A stretch of 64,000 nucleotides of DNA from Paenibacillus mendelii (GTDB taxonomy: Bacteria; Bacillota; Bacilli; Paenibacillales; Paenibacillaceae). The position numbers and the translations under genes are program-made. How positions within the stretch are numbered: position 1 is the first letter of the stretch; each line of letters opens with the position of its first letter. Below are positions 51,465-60,309 of this stretch, piece by piece. Location of the stretch: the NCBI RefSeq assembly GCF_024498075.1, contig NZ_JANHOF010000003.1:248001-312000 (forward strand), given 5' to 3'. Below the pieces are notes generated by a model that did no database searches, had not been told where the DNA came from, and saw only the letters and a program-made list of their open reading frames with translations.

Positions 51465-52970
51465 ATGGCCGAATATGTACTGGAACTGAATGGGATTACG
51501 AAGACCTTCCCGGGGGTCAAAGCGCTGGATAATGTCTACTTCAAATTGAAGCCGGGCGAGATTCATGCGCTCATGGGTGAGAACGGTGCAGGCAAATCAA
51601 CCTTTATTAAGGTCATTACAGGCGTTCATCCAGCGGATGAGGGCGAAATGATTATGAACGGCGAGCGGGTGGAATTCAAAACCCCGAATGATTCGAAGCG
51701 GAGAGGCATTGCGGCGATTTATCAGCATGTCACAAACTATCCCGACTTGAACGTAACCGAAAATATATTTATGGGCCATGAGAAACTTCAAAAAGGCACG
51801 AAGCGCATTCTTTGGAAAGAGATGCACAAGGAAGCCGAACAACTCCTGAAGGAGCTGGGTGCAAGCTTCAGTCCGAAGACACAAATGGGCGCGCTCAGTG
51901 TAGCCGAGCAGCAGATTGTCGAAATTGCGAAGGCGCTTTCGGTAGATGCGAAAATCATCATCATGGACGAGCCGACTGCCGCGCTGACACGCCGCGAGAG
52001 CGAAGAGCTCTACCGGATAGCGGAGCGTCTCCGGGACAGAGGGGCATCGATTATTTTTATCTCGCACCGATTCGAGGACATGTACCGGCTCGCCACCAAG
52101 GTGACCGTGCTGCGCGACTCCAAATATATCGGTACCTGGGATGTGGATGCCATCTCGAACCACGATTTGATCGTTGCGATGGTTGGACGCGATATTACGC
52201 AGCTGTTTCCGAAGACGGACGCCGAGATCGGGGAAGAGCTGCTGCGAGTAGAAGGCCTTGGCAAGACAGGGTACTTTGCGGACATCTCCTTCTCTCTGCG
52301 CCGAGGCGAAATTCTAGGCTTGACCGGGCTGGTCGGTGCCGGAAGGACGGAGGTATGCCAGACCTTATTCGGCATCGAGCCGTATGATCGGGGAACAATC
52401 TATTTCAAAGGCAAAGAAGCCCGCATCAAGAAGCCGCTGGACGCCATGAATTATGGCATCGGCTATTTGCCGGAGGATCGTCAGAAGCAGGGGCTCGTGC
52501 TGGAATGGGGCATAGGACGCAACATTACGCTGCCCGCGCTCGAGAAGATCGCGCGCAAAGGGAGCATCAACACCGCCAAGGAAGCTGAAATTGCGAAGCG
52601 GCTGGCAGAGAAGGTCGGCGTCAAAGCGAAATCGATCTTTGATCTGGCAAGCTCATTATCTGGTGGCAACCAGCAGAAGGTCGTATTCGCGAAGCTGCTC
52701 ACGGCCGACCTCGATGTCATTATTCTCGACGAGCCGACGAAAGGCGTCGATGTCGGCGCGAAATCGGCGATTTACGAGATTATTAGCGATCTGGCCAATC
52801 AAGGCTACGGCATCATCATGGTATCGTCCGAAATGCCGGAGATCATCGGCATGTGCGACCGGGTCGCCGTCATGCGGGAAGGCCGGATAACGGCATTCCT
52901 GGATCGCAAATCGATTACACAGGAAGCGATTCTCAAGGCATCCATGGCCGATGAAGCGCCTGTAGATTAA
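51465..52970 (+). CDS. sugar ABC transporter ATPase, RbsA/RhaT type (two nucleotide-binding domains)
   Basis: 501 residues, typical length. First domain: GENGAGKSTFIK, LSVAEQQIVEIAKAL, IIMDEPTAALT. Second domain: GLVGAGRTEVCQ (degenerate Walker A, normal for this family), LSGGNQQKVVFAKLL, IILDEPTKGVDVG. Energises monosaccharide import through the two permeases that follow. GGAGGGAAC precedes the ATG. Preceded by element B, so probably induced by the three-component system. Confidence 0.94.
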   Translation: MAEYVLELNGITKTFPGVKALDNVYFKLKPGEIHALMGENGAGKSTFIKVITGVHPADEGEMIMNGERVEFKTPNDSKRRGIAAIYQHVTNYPDLNVTENIFMGHEKLQKGTKRILWKEMHKEAEQLLKELGASFSPKTQMGALSVAEQQIVEIAKALSVDAKIIIMDEPTAALTRRESEELYRIAERLRDRGASIIFISHRFEDMYRLATKVTVLRDSKYIGTWDVDAISNHDLIVAMVGRDITQLFPKTDAEIGEELLRVEGLGKTGYFADISFSLRRGEILGLTGLVGAGRTEVCQTLFGIEPYDRGTIYFKGKEARIKKPLDAMNYGIGYLPEDRQKQGLVLEWGIGRNITLPALEKIARKGSINTAKEAEIAKRLAEKVGVKAKSIFDLASSLSGGNQQKVVFAKLLTADLDVIILDEPTKGVDVGAKSAIYEIISDLANQGYGIIMVSSEMPEIIGMCDRVAVMREGRITAFLDRKSITQEAILKASMADEAPVD

Positions 52971-52993
52971 ACAAGGTTAGAAGGTGAAATAAG

Positions 52994-54043
52994 ATGGATG
53001 ACAAAGGATCTACTATGGCTGCCGCTCTAGCAGGTGAGCCGCACGCGAATACGCCGAAGCCGTCGTTTAGCGCCAGCATCGCCAAATTCAGGGAGCTGGG
53101 CCTGCTCGTGTTTATTATACTGCTGTCGGTTGGCGTACAGCTTCGGAACCCCAGCTTTCTAACGTGGGAGAATATCAATGATATGGCAACGAATACGGCC
53201 ATATTAAGCATACTGGCTGTCGGGATGATGTTTGTTATCATCACGCGGGGCATCGATTTGTCGATCGGGGCTACTTTAGCTCTTTCGGGCATGATTGCAG
53301 CGCTGACAGTCGGTGAATTTCCTGGCATGAATCCCATTCTGGCGATTCTGCTAGGCATGGGCGTCGGATTAGTATGCGGCATCGTGCTTGGTTTTCTAGT
53401 CGCCAAAATCGGGATCCTTCCGATCATTGCAACGCTAGGCATGATGAATGTCTTCCGCGGCCTGACTTATGTGGCAGGCGGAGGGAAGTGGGTAAGCGCG
53501 CATCAGATGCCGGCCAGCTTCAAAGACATGGCAACAGGCTCCATACTCGGCATTAATAATTTGATCTTCATCGCGCTCATCATCTATGTGATTGCCTACT
53601 ACTTTGCGAATCATACCCGAACGGGGCGGCAAATCTATGCAGTTGGAAGCAATCCCGAGTCGGCTAAGATCAGCGGCATTAACACGGACAAAATATTATG
53701 GCTGGTTTACGCCATCATGGGCGGCTTATCGGGTCTTGCCGGCGTCCTCTGGGTTGCGAAATTCGCATCGGCTCAAGGCGACACGGCATCCGGCTACGAG
53801 CTGAGCGTCATTGCGGCATGTGTACTGGGAGGCGTTAGCATTGCAGGCGGCTCCGGTAAAATTTCCGGGATCATACTGGGCTCCGTGCTGCTTGGCATTA
53901 TGAACAATGCGCTGCCGCTCATCAATGTATCGCCGTTCTGGCAAAATGGCATTCAAGGGGCCATCATTCTGATCGCCGTACTCGTGAATGCAATCGTTAA
54001 ACGGGGCGTTGATCGCAATAATCTCATGAGGAGGAAGATCTGA
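52994..54043 (+). CDS. sugar ABC transporter permease 1, RbsC/RhaP type
   Basis: 349 residues, BPD_transp_2 fold with about ten helices. Characteristic MMFVIITRGIDLSIGATLALSGMIAA, GIVLGFLVAKIGILPIIATLGMMNVFRGLTYV, GRQIYAVGSNPESAKISGI and YELSVIAACVLGGVSIAGGSG. A soluble N-terminal tail of about 30 residues precedes the first helix. AAGGTGAAATAAG precedes the ATG; next gene begins 4 bp after the stop. Confidence 0.93.
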   Translation: MDDKGSTMAAALAGEPHANTPKPSFSASIAKFRELGLLVFIILLSVGVQLRNPSFLTWENINDMATNTAILSILAVGMMFVIITRGIDLSIGATLALSGMIAALTVGEFPGMNPILAILLGMGVGLVCGIVLGFLVAKIGILPIIATLGMMNVFRGLTYVAGGGKWVSAHQMPASFKDMATGSILGINNLIFIALIIYVIAYYFANHTRTGRQIYAVGSNPESAKISGINTDKILWLVYAIMGGLSGLAGVLWVAKFASAQGDTASGYELSVIAACVLGGVSIAGGSGKISGIILGSVLLGIMNNALPLINVSPFWQNGIQGAIILIAVLVNAIVKRGVDRNNLMRRKI

Positions 54044-54047
54044 CGCT

Positions 54048-55040
54048 ATGGATACGAGAATCATAACAAATAAACGGGATTTTTCCTTAAAAGGCTTCTT
54101 CCTCCAATGGGAATGGATGCTGGTCCTGATTTTCATCGGCGTGAACATAATGAATATGAGCTTGTCCGAATATTACTGGGATTATAATAACCTGCGGGAT
54201 GCCACTATGAACTTCCTGGATAAAGCGTTCATTGTGCTGCCAATGGTGTTCATCATCATTCTGGGCGATATCGACATCTCCGTCGCATCCACAGTTGCAT
54301 TATCCTCGGTCGTCATGGCCGATCTTTACAATATGGGCGTCCCCATGCCTCTGGCCGTCGTCATCTGCTTGGCGGTGGGTACGGTATGCGGATTTATCAA
54401 CGGGCTGCTGGTCGTCAAGTACAAGGAATTATCCGCCGTTATCGTGACGCTGGCGACGATGATTATTTACCGCGGTATCGCCTATATCCTCCTTGAGGAT
54501 CAGGCATCCGGTTCATTCCCCGACTGGTTCAGCTTCCTGGGTTGGGGTTATGTCGGATCGATTCCATTCATCCTGATTGTATTCGCTGTGTTCGCAATCT
54601 TGTTTGCCTTCCTGCTGCACAAGACGGTATTCGGACGCAGAGTGTATGCTATGGGCAATAATAGCACGGCGAGCTTCTTCTCAGGCATTCAGGTCGGCAA
54701 GGTTAAAATTATTGTCTTCACACTTACCGGCTTGATGGCCGGGGTCACGGCGCTCTTCCTCACTTCACGGATGGGGAGCACCAGACCTAACGTTGCCACG
54801 GGCTACGAGCTTGATGTTATTGCCATGGTCGTACTCGGCGGGATTAGTACCGCTGGAGGTAAGGGCCGCATGATTGGCGCGATTCTAGCCGTATTCTTGA
54901 TTGGCTTTCTGCGATACGGACTTGGACTCGTGAATGTTCAAGCGCAAGTGCTGCTCATTATTATCGGCCTTCTGCTAATCTTCGCAGTTGCCGTACCTAA
55001 GCTGAAGTGGGGCAAGAACAAGCCTCGAAAGCTGACGTAA
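54048..55040 (+). CDS. sugar ABC transporter permease 2, RbsC/RhaQ type
   Basis: 330 residues. Helix bundle with MVFIIILGDIDISVASTVALSSVVMADLYNMG, FINGLLVVKYKELSAVIVTLATMIIYRGIAYI, GRRVYAMGNNSTASFFSGI, YELDVIAMVVLGGISTAGGKG. Two different permeases in one operon is the pattern of rhamnose/autoinducer-2/erythritol-type importers rather than ribose (one permease), supporting a rhamnose-like substrate. Confidence 0.92.
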   Translation: MDTRIITNKRDFSLKGFFLQWEWMLVLIFIGVNIMNMSLSEYYWDYNNLRDATMNFLDKAFIVLPMVFIIILGDIDISVASTVALSSVVMADLYNMGVPMPLAVVICLAVGTVCGFINGLLVVKYKELSAVIVTLATMIIYRGIAYILLEDQASGSFPDWFSFLGWGYVGSIPFILIVFAVFAILFAFLLHKTVFGRRVYAMGNNSTASFFSGIQVGKVKIIVFTLTGLMAGVTALFLTSRMGSTRPNVATGYELDVIAMVVLGGISTAGGKGRMIGAILAVFLIGFLRYGLGLVNVQAQVLLIIIGLLLIFAVAVPKLKWGKNKPRKLT

Positions 55041-55112
55041 GGATACAGCCTCGCATTAGCGCGGATTGTATATAGACAACAAGCATGGACATAAAAAGGG
55101 AGGAACACAAAA

Positions 55113-56171
55113 GTGAAGAAATTTTTAGCAATCGGCTTGTCGATGGTTCTTATGCTAACGGTGCTCGCAGCATGCGGCAGCAACGACAATAAGACCACAG
55201 ACAACGGTGCAGGCGGAAATGCAGGCAATGCGGGCACAGAGAAACAGAAGCACGCCATTATCTTTAAGAACACGGGCAATCCTTACGGTGAGAAAATGAT
55301 GGAGGGCTTCAAGAAAGCGGTAGAGGAGCAGGGCAACGAAGCCATTCTGAAGGCGCCTGACCAACCGACGGCCGAAGCGCAAATTCAAATGATCGAAGAG
55401 CTGATTTCGCAAAAAGTAAACAGTATTACGATCGCAGGTAATGACCCGGATGCGCTGCAGCCGGCGCTGAAGAAAGCGATGAACGCGGGCATTAAAGTGC
55501 TCTCGCTGGATTCGGCCGTGAATACGGCAAGCCGTCAGGTTCATGTGAACCAGGCCGATCCGGAGCGCATTGGACGTACGCTGATCCAAGGCATCTCGGA
55601 CATGATCGGCGGCGAAGGCCAAATCGCGGTTCTAAGCGCAACCTCGCAAGCAACGAACCAGAACATCTGGATCGATTGGATGAAGAAAGAGCTGGAAGAC
55701 CCGAAATACAGCAAGATCGAACTCGTAAAAGTGGCTTACGGCGATGACCTGCGTGACAAGAGCGTATCCGAGACGGAAGCATTGCTGAAATCGTACCCGA
55801 ACCTGAAGGGCATAATCGCGCCAACAACAGTTGGTATCGCAGCTGCAGGTAAAGTGTTAACGGATAAAGGCTTGAAAGGCAAAGTACAATTGACTGGCCT
55901 GGGTCTGCCAAGCGAAATGGCTGAATATATCACGAGCGGCGTTTCCCAATGGATGTACCTGTGGAACCCGATTGATGTCGGCTACGTAGCTGGCTTCACA
56001 GCTGATTCACTGGCGAAAGGCACAATCAAAGGCGAAGTCGGCGAGAAGTTTGCTGCTGGCGACCTTGGTGAGAAAGAAATCGTTGCAGACGGAGACGGCA
56101 CGCAAATCATGCTTGGCGATCCGTTCAAATTCGATGCGGCTAACATCGCAGAATGGAAAGACGTATATTAA
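55113..56171 (+). CDS. sugar ABC transporter substrate-binding lipoprotein, RhaS type
   Basis: 352 residues. Lipobox VLAACG (Cys about 21) and a Gly/Asn linker, then a type I binding fold: HAIIFKNTGNPYGEKMMEGFKKAVEEQG, TITIAGNDPDALQPALKKAMNAGIKVLSLDSAV, GIIAPTTVGIAAAGKVL. It resembles the sensor lipoprotein at 45.6 kb in overall design (TSDPxALLPxLKxAxxxGIKV), suggesting one arose from the other or both bind related sugars. AGGGAGGAA precedes the ATG. The main solute receptor of the importer. Confidence 0.93.
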   Translation: MKKFLAIGLSMVLMLTVLAACGSNDNKTTDNGAGGNAGNAGTEKQKHAIIFKNTGNPYGEKMMEGFKKAVEEQGNEAILKAPDQPTAEAQIQMIEELISQKVNSITIAGNDPDALQPALKKAMNAGIKVLSLDSAVNTASRQVHVNQADPERIGRTLIQGISDMIGGEGQIAVLSATSQATNQNIWIDWMKKELEDPKYSKIELVKVAYGDDLRDKSVSETEALLKSYPNLKGIIAPTTVGIAAAGKVLTDKGLKGKVQLTGLGLPSEMAEYITSGVSQWMYLWNPIDVGYVAGFTADSLAKGTIKGEVGEKFAAGDLGEKEIVADGDGTQIMLGDPFKFDAANIAEWKDVY

Positions 56172-56227
56172 TCCATTAGATTTGGAGCAGGAAGAATGAT
56201 TCTGGAGAAGCGCTAGCGCTCGCCTTT

Positions 56228-56274
56228 GTTCCCGGATTACAACCTTTAACTTTGATTCAAGGTAAACCGGGAAC
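56228..56274 (+). promoter_or_regulatory. two-stem RNA element after the importer operon
   Basis: GTTCCCGG (56228-56235) pairs with CCGGGAAC (56267-56274) and inside it ACCTT pairs with AAGGT. No T run follows, so it is not a classical terminator; it may stabilise the 3' end of the mRNA. Confidence 0.35.
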
Positions 56275-56335
56275 AACAGCGATCGTAAGAACATTCTGCC
56301 TGCGCAGCAGGTGTAATTCTTATGACGTTATGAAA

Positions 56336-56370
56336 CGGCAGAGCCAGCATAGGCACTGCTGTTTTTTTTG
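56336..56370 (+). terminator. terminator of the importer operon
   Basis: GGCAG.GCC-AGCATA-GGC.CTGC with a small internal mismatch followed by eight T. Confidence 0.6.
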
Positions 56371-56520
56371 ATAAACTTTTTGTAAATCGGTTATTGCCCG
56401 CGGAAGAAGCATTGCATAACAATCGGGAGTGAGCTATTATCAGCAAGAAACCAAATATCATGATGTAGACGACAGGAGAAGAGCTCCTGCAAGGTCTATG
56501 ATAACGGAGGATGATGCGCA

Positions 56521-57240
56521 ATGAAGCTGCCGATGGTTGCGGCCCATACAGGCTGCGGAACAGCACCGGACAATACGTGGGCTTCTTTTCTGGAGGGGAT
56601 TCAGATGAATGCGGATATCGTTGAAATCGATATCAGGGTAACATCTGACGGCACCGCAATTCTGCTGCATGACGACTCGCCGTACCTAAGGGAGTATACG
56701 TACGAGCAGCTCAATCAAGCAGAATATCGTACGAAGCTTGATGCGATTTATGAGGAGCATGAGATCGTAAGGCTGGAGGATGTTCTCCGCTACATAGAGC
56801 CTTACGACACGAAATTGAATTTGGACGTGAAGGATGTGTCCGCCATTGATCCAACCATTGCTCTCGTTCAGCGATATCATGCGCAAGAGCGTATCTTTAT
56901 CACGGGCTGCTCCGATGGGATCACGCAGCGATATCCAGATATTCAGGTCATGCTGAACACACCGGATGATCTGTCGCAGGAGGATCGCGAGGACTATGCT
57001 TCGTTCGCGTCCCGGGTATGCAGGGAAGCGGCGAATGGCTCATACTCCGGGCTCAATATGGCCTACGGGACATGCCAGGAGCGTGTGACAGAGATGGCAA
57101 GCGAGCTGAATTTAGCAGTTTGGGTCTATACGGTGAACCGGCGAGAGGACATGAAGCGTCTGATTAATTTGGGGGTGGATGCCATCACGACACGGAATCC
57201 AATCTTGCTCCAGGACATAATTAATAATTATTCATCTTAG
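56521..57240 (+). CDS. glycerophosphodiester phosphodiesterase family protein
   Basis: 239 residues, TIM-barrel GDPD. No signal peptide, so cytosolic. Motifs: AHTGCGTAPDNTWASF (family AHRGxxxxPENT; Arg replaced by Thr and Glu by Asp), VEIDIRVTSDGTAILLHDD (metal and catalytic His), LNLDVKD, VWVYTVNRREDMKRLINLGVDAITTRNP. Would hydrolyse glycerophosphodiesters to glycerol-3-phosphate and an alcohol; the substituted first motif raises doubt about substrate or activity. GGAGGATG precedes the ATG. Single gene between two operons. Confidence 0.85.
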   Translation: MKLPMVAAHTGCGTAPDNTWASFLEGIQMNADIVEIDIRVTSDGTAILLHDDSPYLREYTYEQLNQAEYRTKLDAIYEEHEIVRLEDVLRYIEPYDTKLNLDVKDVSAIDPTIALVQRYHAQERIFITGCSDGITQRYPDIQVMLNTPDDLSQEDREDYASFASRVCREAANGSYSGLNMAYGTCQERVTEMASELNLAVWVYTVNRREDMKRLINLGVDAITTRNPILLQDIINNYSS

Positions 57241-57286
57241 AAATGGATTGACCGCCTGAAATAAATGTATTATGATGATCTCATTC

Positions 57287-57300
57287 GGAAAGCGCTTACC
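57287..57300 (+). promoter_or_regulatory. candidate cre (CcpA) site 1
   Basis: GGAAAGCGCTTACC, a near match to the cre consensus (centre AAAGCGCTT). Confidence 0.4.
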
Positions 57301-57319
57301 CCATGGTCACTCGCCGGAA

Positions 57320-57333
57320 TGAAAGCGTTAACG
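57320..57333 (+). promoter_or_regulatory. candidate cre (CcpA) site 2
   Basis: TGAAAGCGTTAACG matches the consensus TGWAANCGNTNWCA at all but the last base. With site 1 and a weaker one at 58423-58436 it suggests catabolite control of cluster 3. Confidence 0.55.
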
Positions 57334-57362
57334 TAATCTTCATATTTTTTTTATGGATTTTC

Positions 57363-57376
57363 TGGTAACGATACCA
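57363..57376 (+). promoter_or_regulatory. LacI-type operator O1
   Basis: TGGTAACGATACCA, a near-perfect palindrome, abutting a TATGAT -10-like box (57377-57382). The same 14-mer recurs at O2. Likely site of the LacI-family regulator encoded at 62204. Confidence 0.6.
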
Positions 57377-57476
57377 TATGATTTGTGAGAGAGGAGATGA
57401 AGAGCGATTTGTACAGATCCACCCCGACGTTTATGCCGATCGTTGAATTCCATCACAAGAAGGTGATCCGTCAATA

Positions 57477-58391
57477 ATGCTAACCGGAAAACTATGGAAA
57501 CGCATTTTACTGCACCGCTATTTGTACATGATGCTGCTGCCTTGTCTGCTGTTCTTCATCATCTTCTCCTACATCCCGATGGGGGGGCTGATGCTGGCCT
57601 TCAAGGATTACAAATTCAATATGGGGATCACAGGGAGCCCTTGGATCGGGTTTGTGTACTTCGAAAGATTTTTTAATGACTATCAAAGTATGAATCTTAT
57701 TAAAAACACCTTGATCATTAGCGGAATGAAGCTGTTCTTATACTTACCGTTCCCGATTATTCTCGCCTTAATGTTTAATGAAATTCGCGGCAAATTTTTC
57801 AGAAACATTGCCCAAAGCATCTCATATTTGCCTCATTTCCTATCCTGGGTCGTCGTTGTTGGGTTAGTACAGCGAGTGTTAGCTCCGGATACGGGGCTGC
57901 TCAATGAAACCATCGCAAATATGGGCGGAGATGGAAGCACCTATTTCTTAATGGAGCCGGATTACTTCTACCAAATCATGTTTGGCAGCCATGTATGGAA
58001 ATCGATTGGCTGGGACTCGATTATCTATCTGGCGGCGATAGCGGGGATCAATCCCGATATGTACGAGGCGGCGCGAATGGATGGTGCCAGCAAGTGGCGT
58101 GAAATCTGGCATATTACCATCCCATCGATCATGCCTACGATTCTCATTCTATTCATTCTATCGCTTGGAAGCATTCTATCGGCAGGCTTCGATCAGCTGT
58201 ACCTGCTGCGAACGCCGGGCAACATGCATTTATCGGATATATTGGACACCTACATCATTCGTGTAGGGCTGCAGGGCGGACAATACGGTTATGCAACCGC
58301 TGTCGGCTTGATGCAAGGACTTATCGGCTTTATTCTAGTCGTCCTGGCAAATCGGCTTTCCAGACGTATTTCAGACACCTCGGTATGGTAA
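57477..58391 (+). CDS. sugar ABC transporter permease, LplB type (cluster 3)
   Basis: 304 residues. Helices start YLYMMLLPCLLFFIIFSYIPMGGLMLAFKDY; EAA loop YEAARMDGASKWREIWHITIPS. AAGGTGAT lies 11 nt before the ATG, and the ATG overlaps the TAA of a possible 26-codon leader ORF (57397-57477). The stop codon lies within operator O2. First gene of cluster 3. Confidence 0.92.
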   Translation: MLTGKLWKRILLHRYLYMMLLPCLLFFIIFSYIPMGGLMLAFKDYKFNMGITGSPWIGFVYFERFFNDYQSMNLIKNTLIISGMKLFLYLPFPIILALMFNEIRGKFFRNIAQSISYLPHFLSWVVVVGLVQRVLAPDTGLLNETIANMGGDGSTYFLMEPDYFYQIMFGSHVWKSIGWDSIIYLAAIAGINPDMYEAARMDGASKWREIWHITIPSIMPTILILFILSLGSILSAGFDQLYLLRTPGNMHLSDILDTYIIRVGLQGGQYGYATAVGLMQGLIGFILVVLANRLSRRISDTSVW

Positions 58392-58401
58392 CGATACCAT
58401 A
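58384..58401 (+). promoter_or_regulatory. LacI-type operator O2
   Basis: TATGGTAACGATACCATA: the 14-mer of O1 with extended symmetric flanks. It includes the stop codon of the first permease and precedes the binding-protein gene, so it could act as a second operator for looping or roadblocking. Confidence 0.6.
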
Positions 58402-58478
58402 AGCATAATGAACAGACCTTGGTGAGAGCGCTTAACTGGGCGTTATTCATAAAAAAACATTTGCAAAGGGGTATGTAC

Positions 58479-60212
58479 ATGGGGAAGAAAGGGTCAATTT
58501 ATATTTCGGTGTTCCTTATTCTGGTGTTATTGCTTACGGCTTGCTCCAAGAACAATGAGCCGGCAAACGGTGGCACGGATGGAAACAATGGAACCAAAAC
58601 CGAGAACGGGGAAAAGCCGACTGATGGAAAGCCCGCAACCTGGATCGCGGATCGCAAAATTAAAGGTCTTGTATTCATGGGCACGGATGATTACACAGAG
58701 GACATGAACGCGGAAATTAAACAAAAGCTCAAAGATATGACGGGCATTGAGCTGGAGCTCGAAATTATGAAAGCGGATCATTCGATCGACGGCTTGATTG
58801 CAGGGATTGCCTCCGGCGACCTGCCTGACTTTATCACCTTCTACTTAAACAACAGCGGCCGTCCAGAAATGTCGGTCATTCTGAAGGCAGCCCGTGAAGG
58901 CATGTTCACGGATTTGACGCCTCTGATGAAAGATACGAAGGTGTTCAGCAAATATTTGCAGGACGATTACCTTCCACTGGATACGAAATATGGCGTTATG
59001 TTCCGTCCCGAATTTAATGGCTCAAGCTATTTCGTTCACATGAACATCAATAGAGAAGGCGGAGCTACTACCCGCAAGTATGTAGGAGGTCCTTTCGTCC
59101 GCAAGGATATTGCAGATACACTCAAAGTCGATCCTCGTACGATTAAGACAAGCGAGCAGCTCTATGAATTGGCGAAGAAGATTAAAGACGGCGGATTTAA
59201 AGACACGAACGGCAACGCGGTATATCCGATCGGTCCTTCCTACTGGGGCGGAAAAGAAGTCAGTGCCTTGTATCCCGATCTATCGTGGGGAGCCAGCGAT
59301 CAGCGCATAAAGCCTGATAAAGACGGCAAATGGCTGCACGAGGCTCAAACCGAGTTTGCCATGAAACGCATCGAGTTCGTACAGAAGCTGTTGAAAGAAA
59401 AGCTCATTCATCCGGAGTTCTTTACCGTGGATGAGAGCCGTGCAACGGAAGCCGCTTTAAACGGAACGTCCGCGATTATCGGCGACATGCACAACTATCA
59501 AGAATTTAACAATGACATGCATTACCTCCCGATCGGCCCGCTTGATAATGCCGACTCTCCTTACCAGATGCAGGTTGATTTCAAATCGGGCTATTCCGGC
59601 TGGGCGATTCCGTCCACGACGAAAAATCCGGAAGAAATCGTGAAGTTTGCCGATTTCTTAGCCAGCCGCGAAGGTAAATTGCTGTGGCAGTATGGTCTTG
59701 AAGGCCGCGACTACACGCTGGATGAGAAAGGCAATCCGAAGGTGAAGCAGGAAGTGCTGGATCTGAAAGTTAGTGATCCGAACGCAGCGAAGAAGCTCGG
59801 TTTTGCTGGTGTGAGCAATTCCTTTGGCGAGCTGCTGGGTGGTACCGATATCGACCGCATGGCCGACTTTGGCGAGATGGAATATGGTGAATCTGTTCAT
59901 CCCGAAGTTCTGGCAGGTGCGAACGGAATCATTGATTACTTTGACTGGGACGGCAAACGCAAGGATGCCAAGATCAATGACGGTTACCCGCCGCTTTCCT
60001 TCCTGGGCGAATTTGACCGTGGTACCGAGCTTAAGACTGCTTTCGATAACTACAATGACAGCTTGACTCGCGCTTACTATACGAAGAATCTGGACGAAGC
60101 CAAGAAAGTGATGGACTCCGCTCTGAAGCAGATGCAAGCTGCAGGGCTGGACGATTACTTGAAGCTTCTGGAACAGAAGAACGCGGATGAGAAGACGAGA
60201 GTGAAATACTAA
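58479..60212 (+). CDS. sugar ABC transporter substrate-binding lipoprotein (cluster 3)
   Basis: 577 residues. Signal peptide with lipobox LLTACS (Cys about 21), linker rich in Asn, Gly, Lys and Glu. Body: GLIAGIASGDLPDFITFYLNN, GGPFVRKDIADTLKVDPRTIKTSEQLYELAKKI, FKSGYSGWAIPSTTKNPEEIVKFADFLASREGKLLWQYG. AAAGGGG is 7 nt before ATG 58479; the frame extends to 58419 but without a ribosome site. Unusually it sits between the two permease genes. Confidence 0.9.
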   Translation: MGKKGSIYISVFLILVLLLTACSKNNEPANGGTDGNNGTKTENGEKPTDGKPATWIADRKIKGLVFMGTDDYTEDMNAEIKQKLKDMTGIELELEIMKADHSIDGLIAGIASGDLPDFITFYLNNSGRPEMSVILKAAREGMFTDLTPLMKDTKVFSKYLQDDYLPLDTKYGVMFRPEFNGSSYFVHMNINREGGATTRKYVGGPFVRKDIADTLKVDPRTIKTSEQLYELAKKIKDGGFKDTNGNAVYPIGPSYWGGKEVSALYPDLSWGASDQRIKPDKDGKWLHEAQTEFAMKRIEFVQKLLKEKLIHPEFFTVDESRATEAALNGTSAIIGDMHNYQEFNNDMHYLPIGPLDNADSPYQMQVDFKSGYSGWAIPSTTKNPEEIVKFADFLASREGKLLWQYGLEGRDYTLDEKGNPKVKQEVLDLKVSDPNAAKKLGFAGVSNSFGELLGGTDIDRMADFGEMEYGESVHPEVLAGANGIIDYFDWDGKRKDAKINDGYPPLSFLGEFDRGTELKTAFDNYNDSLTRAYYTKNLDEAKKVMDSALKQMQAAGLDDYLKLLEQKNADEKTRVKY

Positions 60213-60247
60213 TACGTTAGTGTCCAGATCATTCGTTCATGTTATGT

Positions 60248-60280
60248 GGCCGGTTTTATTCAAGAGGGGTGAAACCGGCC
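60248..60280 (+). terminator. intercistronic hairpin/attenuator
   Basis: GGCCGGTTT ... AAACCGGCC, 9-bp perfect stem with 15-nt loop and no T run; between the binding-protein and second permease genes. Likely stabilises the upstream mRNA. Confidence 0.5.
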
Positions 60281-60309
60281 CCTCATAAGGAGCGGGAGGG
60301 GGAGACCGG

